8,071 nucleotides of DNA from Pseudomonadota bacterium. Lineage in GTDB: Bacteria; Pseudomonadota; Gammaproteobacteria; Burkholderiales; SG8-39. The position numbers were made by a program, and so were the translations under genes. The notes beneath the pieces are model-generated. The model was not told the DNA's origin and did no database searches. It was given only the letters and a program-made list of their open reading frames with translations. Where the stretch lies: positions 1-8,071 of the forward strand of contig JAJZUN010000108.1 in the NCBI GenBank assembly GCA_021848555.1, read 5' to 3'. Shown piece after piece: positions 1-7,572 of this stretch; position 1 is the first letter of the stretch; each line of letters opens with the position of its first letter.

Positions 1-816
1 GTGCGAAATATGAACACCGTGCCCGCACGCTACGGCTGGAACTGGGTGCTGACCGGCTTTGCGCTGTTTCGCAAGAGCCCGGTCATGTGGGCGTTCCTCG
101 CGCTGTCCTACATCATGCTGATGCAGCTGCTGGGCATGATTCCGCTGTTGGGATGGTTCGCGGCTACGGTGCTGATCCCGCCGTTCTCGGCGAGCTTCAT
201 GATCGCCAGCCGCGAGCTCGACCTGGGGCGCAAGCTGCGCGCCGACTTGCTGTTCGCGGGATTCAGATCGAACCTGCCGGCGCTGCTCAGACAGGGCGGC
301 CTGTACCTCGCGAGCGGGCTCGCCATCCTCAGCCTGACGGCCCCGGTCGACGGCGGCCTGCTGCTGCAATTGATGGTGCTGGGCACGAAGCCGCCGCCCG
401 AAGCCTACGAGGAGGGCTGGCTGGCCGTGGCGGCGCTGCTCGCCGCGGCGCTTTACGTACCCGTGCTGGCGGCGTTCTGGTTCGCGCCCGCGCTGTCGGC
501 CTGGCGCAAACTGCCCGCGTTGCAGGCCCTGTTCTACAGTTTTTTCGCCGCCTGGCGCAATTGGCGCGCGTTCGTCGCCTACGGCCTCGCCTTGATGATG
601 CTGAGCATGATCTGCAGTTTCGTGCTGTTCGTGCTCGCGCTGCTGGTGCGCGGCATGCTCGGCACCGGTTCGCAGAACGCGTTCGTGCTGGTGATGCTGC
701 CGGTCATGCTCACTTACGTGCCCACGCTGTTTGCAAGCTTCTACGCCAGCTATCGCGACGTGTTTCCGGAACCTGTGCCCGAGCCCGCGGCGCAGGACGC
801 TGCGGCGGCGGCGTGA
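1..816 (+). CDS. BPSS1780-family integral membrane protein
   Basis: This is a polytopic inner-membrane protein of unknown function, 271 residues from the GTG at position 1. Hydrophobic stretches lie at about residues 28-48, 46-68, 98-115, 140-165, 190-217 and 226-250, giving roughly five to six membrane segments. The N-terminal pattern ([17 protein letters not shown], then a hydrophobic pair and a polar RELDLG turn) and the later AP-L...RNWRAF region (residues about 163-191) match my recollection of the BPSS1780 membrane protein family of betaproteobacteria. The C-terminus ends in a Pro/Glu/Ala-rich polar tail. The start is uncertain: GTG at 1 sits on the window edge, an in-frame ATG lies at 10, and any ribosome binding site is out of view. 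The stop is TGA at 814-816, and the next gene starts 16 nt later, suggesting co-transcription. No catalytic motif is visible, so the biochemical role is unknown. Confidence 0.8.
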   Translation: MRNMNTVPARYGWNWVLTGFALFRKSPVMWAFLALSYIMLMQLLGMIPLLGWFAATVLIPPFSASFMIASRELDLGRKLRADLLFAGFRSNLPALLRQGGLYLASGLAILSLTAPVDGGLLLQLMVLGTKPPPEAYEEGWLAVAALLAAALYVPVLAAFWFAPALSAWRKLPALQALFYSFFAAWRNWRAFVAYGLALMMLSMICSFVLFVLALLVRGMLGTGSQNAFVLVMLPVMLTYVPTLFASFYASYRDVFPEPVPEPAAQDAAAAA

Positions 817-822
817 GCGCGC

Positions 823-827
823 AGGGA
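823..827 (+). promoter_or_regulatory. Ribosome binding site deciding the oxidoreductase start
   Basis: AGGGA lies 5 nt before ATG 833 and just after the TGA of the membrane-protein gene. It is the main reason for preferring 833 over the earlier in-frame ATG at 731. Confidence 0.5.
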
Positions 828-832
828 CGCAC

Positions 833-3800
833 ATGAGCGCCCGGCTGCGCGAAATCCCGTATAACTACACCTCGTTCTCCGACCGCGAGATCGTGCTGCG
901 CCTGCTCGGCGAAAAAGCGTGGGAGACCTTGCGCGAACTGCGTTCGGAACGCAGGACCGGCCGTTCGGCGCGCATGCTGTACGAGGTGCTGGGCGACATC
1001 TGGGTGGTGTCGCGCAATCCTTACCTGCAGGACGACCTGCTGGACAACCCCGCGCGGCGCGCGGCGCTGATCGAGGCCATGCGCCATCGGCTGGACGAGA
1101 TCGAAAAGCGCCGGGCGCAATATCTCGCCGAAGCCGACGCGGAAGGCGAAACCATGGCGCAGCAAACCGCGCGCGCCGAGCGCGTGACGTTCTTGCTGGA
1201 GCGCGGGCGCGACGCGGTGGACACCTTCGCCGCCGGCTTCGCCGAAGTGGCGGCGCTGCGCCGCCTCGCGCTGAAGAAACTCAGCCGCAGCACGCACCGG
1301 GACAACATCCAGTTCGACGGCCTCGCGCGCGTCTCCCACGTCACCGACGCCACCGACTGGCGCGTCGAATACCCCTTCGTCGTGATCCACCCCGACCGCG
1401 AAGACGAGGTCGCCGCGCTGGTGCGCGACTGCATCGAACTCGGACTCACCATCATCCCGCGCGGCGGCGGCACCGGCTATACCGGCGGCGCCGTGCCGCT
1501 GACACCGCTCGCCGCCGTCCTCAATACCGAAAAGCTCGATGCGCTCGGCGCAGTAGAGGAAAGCTGGCTGCCGGGCGTGGTGCAGCCGGTGGCGACCATA
1601 CGCTGCGGCGCGGGCGTGGTCACCAAGCGCGTGATGGAAGCGGCGGAAGCGGCCGGGCACGTGTTCGCAGTCGATCCGACTTCGGCCGACGCCTCCTGCA
1701 TCGGCGGCAACGTCGCCATGAACGCGGGCGGCAAAAAGGCGGTGCTGTGGGGCACCGCGCTGGACAACCTCGTCTCCTGGCGCATGGTCGACGCCAACGG
1801 CTATTTCCTCGAAGTCACGCGCCTCGCGCATAACCTGGGCAAGATCCACGACGCCGAACTCGCGCGCTTCCAGGTGCAGCGCTACCGCCGCGACGGCAGC
1901 ACCCCCCAGGGCGAGCCCGAAATCCTGGAAATCCCGGGCGCGCGCTTTCGCAAGGCGGGACTGGGCAAGGACGTCACCGACAAGTTCCTGTCCGGCCTGC
2001 CCGGCATACAGAAGGAGGGCTGCGACGGCATCATCACCTCGGCGCGCTTCGTTCTGCACAAGATGCCCGCATCCATCCGCACCGTGTGCCTGGAATTCTT
2101 CGGTCAGGTGCGCGACTCGGTGCCGGCCATCGTCGAGATCAAGAACTACCTCGACGCGCGCGCGGGCAAGAGCGCGGCGGCGGCGCAGCCGGTGATGCTC
2201 GCCGGGCTGGAGCACATGGACGAGCGCTACCTGAAGGCGGTCGGCTACGCCACCAAGGCCAAGCGCCAGCCCGGCGGCGCGGCGCGGCCGAAAATGGTGC
2301 TCATCGGCGACATCGTCGGCGCCGACGAAGATGCGGTCGCGGCGGCGGCGGCGCAGGTGGTGCGCATCGCCAACGCGCGCGGCGGCGAGGGCTTCATCGC
2401 GGTCTCGGCCGAGACGCGGCGCAAGTTCTGGCTCGACCGCGCGCGCACCGCCGCGATCGCCAAGCACACCAACGCGTTCAAGATCAACGAGGACGTGGTG
2501 ATACCGCTCGCGCGCCTGGGCGACTATTCCGACGGCATCGAGCGCATCAACATCGAACTGTCGATCGCGAACAAGCTCGCGCTGCTCGATGCGCTGGACG
2601 AGTATTTCCAGGGCGAGCTGCCGCTCGCCCAGCACGGCGAGGTGCTGCCCGCGCCCGAGTTCCTCGGCGACCGGCGCGAGGCCGCGCGCGAGCACATCGC
2701 GCAGACGCGCACGCGCTGGCGCTATCTGCTCGACAACCTCGACCTGCCGGTGGCCGAGGCGCGTGCGGACACGGTGCCCGCCCTTGCGGCCGTGACCCAC
2801 GCGGGGCGCAGCATATTCTCCCTGCTGCAGGACCACAGCGTGCGCGTGTCGTGGAAGGACGAGGTGCGCGCCGCGCTGGAGCAGCTGTTCGACGGCCTCG
2901 TATTCCGCCGCATCCTCGAGGGCTGCTACGCGATCCACCAGAGCGTGCTCAAAGGGCGCGTGTTCGTGGCGCTGCATATGCACGCGGGCGACGGCAATGT
3001 GCACACCAACATCCCGGTCAACTCCGACAATTACGACATGCTGCGCCAGGCCAACGCAGCGGTGGCGCGCATCATGCGCCTGGCGAAATCCCTGGACGGC
3101 GTGATCTCGGGCGAGCACGGCATCGGCATCACCAAGCTCGAGTACCTCGACGCGCACGAAGTCGAGGCCTTCCGCAGCTACAAGCAGAAGGCGGATCCGC
3201 AGGGCCGCTTCAACGCGGGCAAGCTGCTCGTGGGCGGGGACCTGCGGAACGCCTACACCCCGAGCTTCAGCCTGCTCGGCGCCGAGTCGCTGATCATGGA
3301 GCAGTCGGAGACGGGCAGCATCGCCGACTCGATCAAGGACTGCCTGCGCTGCGGCAAGTGCAAGCCGGTTTGCGCCACCCACGTGCCGCGCGCCAACCTG
3401 CTCTACAGCCCGCGCAACAAGATCCTCGCGACCTCGCTCCTGATCGAAGCGTTCCTGTACGAGGAGCAGACACGGCGCGGCATATCGCTCAAGCATTTCG
3501 ACGAGTTCGGCGACGTCGCCGACCACTGCACCGTATGCCATAAATGCGCCAATCCCTGCCCGGTGGACATCGACTTCGGCGACGTCTCGATCGCGATGCG
3601 CAACGTGCTGCGCAAGCAGGGCAAGAAGAAGTTCAATCCCGGCACCGCGGCCTCGATGCTGTTCCTCAACGCGACCAACCCCAACACGATCAAGCTCGCG
3701 CGCAGCGCAATGATCAAATGGGGTTATTCGGCGCAGCGCCTCGCCTACCGCGGCGCGAGGGCGCTGGGCCTGGTGCAGCGCCAGACGCGACACCCGCCGG

Positions 3801-4762
3801 CGACGGTAGGCCGGCCCGCGCTGCGCGCGCAGGTGGTGCATTTCATCAACAAGCCCATGCCGGGCAAGCTGCCCAAGCGCACCGCGCGCGCGCTGCTCGA
3901 GCTCGAGGACCGGCATATCGTGCCGATCATCCGCGACCCGGCGCGTGCCGCCGAGGAGTCCGACGCGGTGTTCTATTTCCCCGGTTGCGGCTCGGAGCGC
4001 CTGTTCAGCCAGGTGGGGCTGGCGACGCAGGCGATGCTGTATGCGGTCGGCGCGCAATGCGTGCTGCCCCCGGGTTATCTGTGCTGCGGCTACCCGCAGA
4101 CCGCCGCCGGCGAGGAGGACGAGGGCAAGCGCATCATCACCGACAACCGCGTGCTGTTCCACCGCGTCGCCAACACGCTCAACTACCTCGACATCAAGAC
4201 CGTGATCGTGTCCTGCGGCACCTGCATGGACCAGCTGCAGAAATACGAATTCGACAAGATCTTCCCCGGCTGCCGCCTGCTCGACATCCATGAATACCTG
4301 CTGGAGCAGGGCATCAAGCTCGACGGCGTCGCCGGCGTGCGCTACATGTACCACGACCCCTGCCACACGCCGATCAAGACCTACCAGCCGCTGCAGGTGG
4401 TCAACGGGCTCATGGGCGGCGGAGTGAGCCTGAACGAACGCTGCTGCGGCGAATCGGGCACGCTGGCGCTGACCCGGCCCGACATCTCGACCCAGGTGCG
4501 TTTCCGCAAGGAAGAGGAAATGAGGAAAGGCGCGGCGGCACTGCGCGCCGGAGACGGCAGCGCAGGCGAGTTCGGCGGCGCGGTCAAGATCCTCACCTCC
4601 TGCCCCTCCTGCCTGCAGGGCCTCGCACGCTACAACGACGATGCCGGCACCGAGGCCGACTACATCGTGGTGGAACTCGCGCAGCAACTGCTCGGTCCGA
4701 ACTGGATGGCCGACTACGTGGCCAAGGCGAATCGCGGCGGCATCGAGCGCGTGCTGCTCTGA
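833..4762 (+). CDS. DUF3683 / FAD-linked oxidase / Fe-S (GlcD-GlcF-like fusion) oxidoreductase
   Basis: This is a very large flavin and iron-sulfur dehydrogenase, 1309 residues. Residues 1 to about 130 form a charged N-terminal region typical of DUF3683. An FAD-binding PCMH-type domain follows, with [11 protein letters not shown] at 209-219. The FAD-oxidase C-terminal domain carries H715/H717, GDGN at 719-722 with H724, and GEHGIG from 760. Two ferredoxin-like 4Fe-4S sites follow: C837/C840/C843/C847 and C899/C902/C905/C909. Two CCG modules, as in GlcF and heterodisulfide-reductase subunits, come last: C1052, C1084-C1085, C1128/C1131, then C1177, C1204-C1205 and C1257/C1260. By family knowledge, such enzymes oxidise a 2-hydroxyacid (lactate or glycolate type) and pass electrons through Fe-S clusters towards quinone; the substrate here is inferred, not shown. 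I chose ATG 833 because AGGGA at 823-827 is suitably spaced; an in-frame ATG at 731 would overlap the preceding gene by about 86 nt and add an unrelated basic stretch. No transmembrane segment or signal peptide is seen. All metal-ligand motifs look intact. Confidence 0.9.
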   Translation: MSARLREIPYNYTSFSDREIVLRLLGEKAWETLRELRSERRTGRSARMLYEVLGDIWVVSRNPYLQDDLLDNPARRAALIEAMRHRLDEIEKRRAQYLAEADAEGETMAQQTARAERVTFLLERGRDAVDTFAAGFAEVAALRRLALKKLSRSTHRDNIQFDGLARVSHVTDATDWRVEYPFVVIHPDREDEVAALVRDCIELGLTIIPRGGGTGYTGGAVPLTPLAAVLNTEKLDALGAVEESWLPGVVQPVATIRCGAGVVTKRVMEAAEAAGHVFAVDPTSADASCIGGNVAMNAGGKKAVLWGTALDNLVSWRMVDANGYFLEVTRLAHNLGKIHDAELARFQVQRYRRDGSTPQGEPEILEIPGARFRKAGLGKDVTDKFLSGLPGIQKEGCDGIITSARFVLHKMPASIRTVCLEFFGQVRDSVPAIVEIKNYLDARAGKSAAAAQPVMLAGLEHMDERYLKAVGYATKAKRQPGGAARPKMVLIGDIVGADEDAVAAAAAQVVRIANARGGEGFIAVSAETRRKFWLDRARTAAIAKHTNAFKINEDVVIPLARLGDYSDGIERINIELSIANKLALLDALDEYFQGELPLAQHGEVLPAPEFLGDRREAAREHIAQTRTRWRYLLDNLDLPVAEARADTVPALAAVTHAGRSIFSLLQDHSVRVSWKDEVRAALEQLFDGLVFRRILEGCYAIHQSVLKGRVFVALHMHAGDGNVHTNIPVNSDNYDMLRQANAAVARIMRLAKSLDGVISGEHGIGITKLEYLDAHEVEAFRSYKQKADPQGRFNAGKLLVGGDLRNAYTPSFSLLGAESLIMEQSETGSIADSIKDCLRCGKCKPVCATHVPRANLLYSPRNKILATSLLIEAFLYEEQTRRGISLKHFDEFGDVADHCTVCHKCANPCPVDIDFGDVSIAMRNVLRKQGKKKFNPGTAASMLFLNATNPNTIKLARSAMIKWGYSAQRLAYRGARALGLVQRQTRHPPATVGRPALRAQVVHFINKPMPGKLPKRTARALLELEDRHIVPIIRDPARAAEESDAVFYFPGCGSERLFSQVGLATQAMLYAVGAQCVLPPGYLCCGYPQTAAGEEDEGKRIITDNRVLFHRVANTLNYLDIKTVIVSCGTCMDQLQKYEFDKIFPGCRLLDIHEYLLEQGIKLDGVAGVRYMYHDPCHTPIKTYQPLQVVNGLMGGGVSLNERCCGESGTLALTRPDISTQVRFRKEEEMRKGAAALRAGDGSAGEFGGAVKILTSCPSCLQGLARYNDDAGTEADYIVVELAQQLLGPNWMADYVAKANRGGIERVLL

Positions 4763-4768
4763 GCGCGG

Positions 4769-4784
4769 CGTGAAGCATTTCACG
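4769..4784 (+). repeat. Small perfect hairpin between oxidoreductase and HIT genes
   Basis: CGTGAA (4769-4774) and TTCACG (4779-4784) form a perfect 6-bp stem with a GCAT loop, starting 7 nt after the oxidoreductase stop. There is no T tract after it, so it does not qualify as an intrinsic terminator. It could be an mRNA 3'-end or processing structure within an operon, or chance. Confidence 0.35.
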
Positions 4785-4810
4785 ATCGGAACCGGAGCGT
4801 CGGGGCTTAC

Positions 4811-5242
4811 GTGACAAAATTGACGAACACCCCCTGCGAATTGTGCAATTCTGCCGGCGGCAAACCGCTGTGGCAGGACGATCTATGCCGGGTGGTCCTG
4901 GTCGAAGACCGCGACTATCCCGCGTTCTGCCGCGTTATCCTCAACCGGCATGCGAGCGAAATGACCGACCTCGATGCAGCGACCGGGCAAAGACTGATGC
5001 GCGTGGTATTCGCCGTCGAGCAGGCCTTGCGCGAGCTGCTGCAGCCGACGAAAATCAACCTTGCGAGCCTGGGCAATATGGTGGCGCACCTGCACTGGCA
5101 TGTGATTCCGCGCTTTGCCGACGACAAGCACTTTCCCGCCCCGGTCTGGGGCGAGCCGCAACGCGCGGGCACCGCGCACGGGGTCGACGCCCGCGCGCTG
5201 AAGCAGGCTTTGCGCAAATTGCTGCCAGCGGTGGCAGAATAA
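4811..5242 (+). CDS. HIT-family nucleotide-binding protein
   Basis: This is a histidine-triad protein of 143 residues, a normal length for single-domain HIT proteins. The signature HLHWHVIP gives H93, H95 and H97, with H97 expected to be the nucleophile by family analogy. It is preceded by NLASLGNMVA (residues 83-92) and followed by PRF...FPAPVW, as in bacterial HIT hydrolases. A CxxC pair (C9, C12) near the N-terminus could belong to a metal site as in some HIT relatives, but the other ligands are not obvious. The family hydrolyses or transfers nucleotides (for example dinucleoside polyphosphates or nucleoside phosphoramidates); the substrate here is not predictable. The chosen start is GTG 4811. 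Its ribosome binding site is weak: GGGG at 4802-4805 is well placed, while GGAG at 4794-4797 is too far. The gene follows the oxidoreductase by 48 nt and precedes the next gene by 25 nt, both on the same strand. Confidence 0.9.
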   Translation: MTKLTNTPCELCNSAGGKPLWQDDLCRVVLVEDRDYPAFCRVILNRHASEMTDLDAATGQRLMRVVFAVEQALRELLQPTKINLASLGNMVAHLHWHVIPRFADDKHFPAPVWGEPQRAGTAHGVDARALKQALRKLLPAVAE

Positions 5243-5247
5243 GTGCC

Positions 5248-5262
5248 ATGATGGCCTCCTGA
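5248..5262 (+). other. Four-codon mini-ORF (MMAS) before the PilZ-like gene
   Basis: ATG ATG GCC TCC TGA lies between the HIT stop (5242) and ATG 5268. Its stop ends 5 nt before the next start. The following gene has no visible Shine-Dalgarno sequence, so ribosomes finishing here could restart at 5268. There is no ribosome binding site evidence for the mini-ORF itself; it may be chance. Confidence 0.2.
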
Positions 5263-5267
5263 CACCC

Positions 5268-6869
5268 ATGTTCGAATTCAAGCCACCCGAATTCTCCGCC
5301 GATGCGAAGCCGGAATTCCACGACAGCGCCTCCTGCGCCGCGTGGCTGGCCGAGCTGCCGCTGGTCAATGTCGCCCCTTCGCAAATCCGGCTGCTCGACC
5401 AGCTGCGCCAGCTCAACCGCTACCGACTCGACGCGGCCGAACGCCTCAAGCTGCTCGAAACGCTGCGCGATGCGATCTATTTCGTGCAGGCGGAGCAAAT
5501 CAAGAAGCTCGCCAACAAGCCGTTGCCGCTGACGAAGGTGGAACGCGGCATGTTCACGCAGGTGGTGGAGCTGTGGCAGGAACTGCTGCTCGGCTATCAG
5601 CGCTGCGTGCAGGCGGCGCAGGGCGGCGACAGCCAGATTGCGCTCATGTGCCAGCGCGGCCTGGATTGCCTCGCCTCCGCGATGTTCGATCACGCCCGCG
5701 TCTATCACGACTTTCCCGATACCTATTGGCTGGCCTTGCACCAGCTCTATGTCAAGGTCGAGGAGGCGGGCGAGTTCGCCACGCCGGTCGCGGACACGGC
5801 GAGAAAGACTGAGGTCAGCTGCTCCGAGGTGTACGTGCGCGCGCTGCTGTTCGCGCTGGCGAATCCGGACGAGCAGCAGCAAAAGCAGCTGGCACAGATC
5901 GAGCGCTGGCTGGAGCACTGGACCGCGCATGCGCCGGTGCGGCGCAAGCCGCCCGAGGACAAGAGCCTGCCGCCGCTGCTGCTCGATTTTGCCTCGGACT
6001 CGGGCCCGTACCGCGAGGCCGATGCCAACGGGCGCACGGCCTCGGCCTGGCTCGACATCACCGATCTCGCGCGCATCCTGAAGAAAAACGTGGTGCTGCT
6101 GCGCAAGGGCGAGTCGCCCGCGAGCCTGGGGCTGGGCGAGGATTGCGCCATGCCCGGCGTGGAACAGCTGCTGGTGCTGCTGTTCCGCCTGTGGTGCGAA
6201 GGCAAGAACGGCAGGACGCAGGTGCGCCGCCGCGTGGATGCAAAAGCGCAGGCCTGCAGCACCCTCGCCTCCATGCATTTCCATATCTCCGGCGGCAAGA
6301 CCTTCCGCCAGCCCGGGCTGGCGACCACGCTGACGCGGCAGCAGCGCGAGGAAATTGCCACGTTCGGCCACGCGAGCGCGCGCCACGACGAGGCATTCAT
6401 CGACTCCGGCGGCTATGCGATCGAGGATTGGCTGCTGCGCGAGGAGAGCCTGTCGGGCCTGCGCATCGTGCGCCCGGCCGCCTCCGCCGGCGGCCGTTAT
6501 ACCCACACGCAGCTGATCGCGGTGCGGCCCGCCGACGCGAAGAATTTCCTGGTCGGCGTGGTGCGCTGGATCAGGACCGACGCGAATGACGACCTCCACC
6601 TCGGGGTGCGCATCATTCCGGGGATGCCGCAGCCGGTGGCGGTACGGCCCACCGGGATCAACGCGCAGGCGGAGAAATTCGTGCAGGCGCTGTACTGTCC
6701 CGCCCTGGCCGCGCTGTCCGCACCCGCCTCGCTGATACTCCCGCCGGGCTGGTACCGGCCCAAGCGCGTGCTCGAGGTGCACAGCGACAGCCGGGAATTG
6801 CTGCTGCTCAGCGGCGTGATCGAGCGCGGCGCCGATTTCGAGCGCGTCGCGATCGAACCCGCGCCCTAG
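5268..6869 (+). CDS. Conserved hypothetical protein with possible degenerate C-terminal PilZ-like domain
   Basis: I do not recognise this 533-residue soluble protein with certainty. Residues about 25-120 are helical and begin LPLVNVAPSQIRLLDQLRQL. They resemble, from memory, the N-terminal domain of a pseudomonad/betaproteobacterial family that includes c-di-GMP receptors of the FimW/atypical PilZ kind. A helical middle region rich in Gln, Leu and Trp runs to about residue 235. Toward the C-terminus are RTQVR (R316-R320, an RxxxR match), EESLSG (392-397, close to the PilZ (D/N)xSxxG motif but with Glu first) and a beta-rich stretch with GVVRWIR (from G430) then LHLGVRIIPG, like the closing strands of a PilZ barrel. 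The 70-residue spacing between the two motifs is unusual, so nucleotide binding is only a hypothesis. ATG 5268 is the first possible start in this frame but has no Shine-Dalgarno sequence. An insertion sequence lies in the TAG stop (6867-6869) without changing the product. Confidence 0.7.
   Translation: MFEFKPPEFSADAKPEFHDSASCAAWLAELPLVNVAPSQIRLLDQLRQLNRYRLDAAERLKLLETLRDAIYFVQAEQIKKLANKPLPLTKVERGMFTQVVELWQELLLGYQRCVQAAQGGDSQIALMCQRGLDCLASAMFDHARVYHDFPDTYWLALHQLYVKVEEAGEFATPVADTARKTEVSCSEVYVRALLFALANPDEQQQKQLAQIERWLEHWTAHAPVRRKPPEDKSLPPLLLDFASDSGPYREADANGRTASAWLDITDLARILKKNVVLLRKGESPASLGLGEDCAMPGVEQLLVLLFRLWCEGKNGRTQVRRRVDAKAQACSTLASMHFHISGGKTFRQPGLATTLTRQQREEIATFGHASARHDEAFIDSGGYAIEDWLLREESLSGLRIVRPAASAGGRYTHTQLIAVRPADAKNFLVGVVRWIRTDANDDLHLGVRIIPGMPQPVAVRPTGINAQAEKFVQALYCPALAALSAPASLILPPGWYRPKRVLEVHSDSRELLLLSGVIERGADFERVAIEPAP
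6867..6868. repeat. Target-site duplication TA, left copy
   Basis: TA here is repeated at 8061-8062. With neighbouring bases, both flanks read CTAG. Joining the flanks restores CCCTAGGG, a palindrome centred on the TA. The left copy supplies the first two bases of the upstream gene's TAG stop. Confidence 0.85.
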
Positions 6870-6896
6870 TACATTAACACGTTAAAGAAGAAACAT
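6869..6896 (+). repeat. Left terminal inverted repeat of the IS
   Basis: It starts GTACATTAACACGT and matches the reverse complement of 8033-8060 at 24 of 28 positions. Mismatches are at bases 6, 15, 18 and 19 of the repeat. It contains the last codons and the TAA stop (6874-6876) of the transposase. Confidence 0.9.
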
Positions 6897-7572
6897 AATG
6901 TTTACCCATCTTCCGGTCTGCATCGTGACGGGTGAAAGTCCACTCGATGGTGCGTCGTTGGCCGTTTCGATGCTTTTGCCAAGCCGCGACCTCACGGCTC
7001 AGTGTGGCCTCATCCGGCAGTCGCCGGTCGAGGCATTGTCGGCTGAGTGCTGCGATTTCGATTTCGGCCATGTTGAGCCAACTGGCATGCTTCGGGGTGT
7101 AGTGAAACACAACGCGGCGCAGCAGATGCGTGGCACGGCGTACTCCCAGCACTTCCTCAAATACCCGGCGAAAATGGGTATTGAGATTATCCATGACCAA
7201 ATGAATCCGGCGCATCTTGGGATACACCTTCTCCAGCAAGTGCTGCGCGAATGCCACGAAGTCCTTTTTGGTACGGCGCGCCGTCACCATCACAGTGCGC
7301 CGCCCGGCGCGGGGTTCGACCGCTACGAACAGGTTGCGGGTGCCTTTGCGCACGTACTCATAATCTTCGCGGCGCGGGACGCCGGCACGCATCGGCTGCG
7401 GCGCGCGGCTGTGCGCCAGCAGTTGCTTGCTCTTTTCGTCCAGGCAGACCAGCGTCTCATCAAGCGGCAACGGCCGCGCATACAAATCGAGCAGCGCATA
7501 CATACGGCGCCGGTACTCGGGCGTCAACTTACCCACGCACCACATCACGCGGCGCCAGGGTTGGAGGCAGTT
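6874..7572 (-). CDS. IS630-family transposase, orfB (C-terminal DDE catalytic part)
   Basis: This is the second frame, 232 residues counted from the AAC codon after the slip site. It opens NCLQPWRRVMWCVGKLTPEY, which continues the orfA end as in single-frame IS630 transposases. In fusion numbering the acidic triad is D184 (VCLDEKS), D267 (HLVMDNLNTH) and E309 (SWLNMAE), with 41 residues between the last two. All three residues are present, so catalysis should be possible. The total fusion length of 371 residues fits the family. There is an ATG at 7543-7545 overlapping the orfA stop as TGATG, so termination-reinitiation could also make a separate catalytic fragment of 223 residues. The frame ends with TAA at 6874-6876 inside the left inverted repeat, so the last nine residues are coded partly by repeat sequence. 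It converges on the upstream host gene with only 4 nt between the stops. Confidence 0.88.
   Translation of the reverse strand, partial: NCLQPWRRVMWCVGKLTPEYRRRMYALLDLYARPLPLDETLVCLDEKSKQLLAHSRAPQPMRAGVPRREDYEYVRKGTRNLFVAVEPRAGRRTVMVTARRTKKDFVAFAQHLLEKVYPKMRRIHLVMDNLNTHFRRVFEEVLGVRRATHLLRRVVFHYTPKHASWLNMAEIEIAALSRQCLDRRLPDEATLSREVAAWQKHRNGQRRTIEWTFTRHDADRKMGKHYVSSLTC
7506..7556 (-). repeat. Possible stem-loop downstream of the slip site
   Basis: On the coding strand GGCGCCG (7556-7550) can pair with CGGCGCC (7512-7506), a 7-bp all-GC stem with a 37-nt loop. It begins 14 nt after the A8 run, farther than usual for a frameshift stimulator. Each arm also contains the self-palindrome GGCGCC, so other pairings are possible. 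Confidence 0.25.

Noticed and set aside
2086..3543. A 485-codon + strand frame inside the oxidoreductase gene, and a similar one at 87-836
   Set aside because: Both are out-of-frame shadows with Arg/Ala/Gly-rich translations, lying within genes supported by family motifs.
710..4783. A 1357-codon open frame on the - strand opposite the oxidoreductase gene
   Set aside because: Its protein is rich in Ala, Arg, His, Val and Leu with no recognisable domain, while the + strand carries intact flavin and Fe-S motifs throughout. Long antisense frames of this type are expected in GC-rich genes with strong third-position bias.
4769..4784. Hairpin after the oxidoreductase read as an intrinsic terminator
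   Set aside because: The stem is only 6 bp, half A/T, and no T tract follows. The next gene on the same strand starts 27 nt later.
5055..5260. A perfect AGGAGG 5 nt before an ATG on the - strand (AGGAGG at 5260-5255, ATG at 5249-5247) opening a 65-residue frame
   Set aside because: The frame runs antisense through the HIT gene and encodes an Arg/Ala-rich peptide like other shadows. The AGGAGG is the complement of CCTCCT in the gap. Without expression data it looks like chance.
5055..6782. A 575-codon open frame on the - strand opposite the PilZ-like and HIT genes
   Set aside because: It has the same low-complexity shadow composition, spans two well-supported + strand genes and has no recognisable domain.
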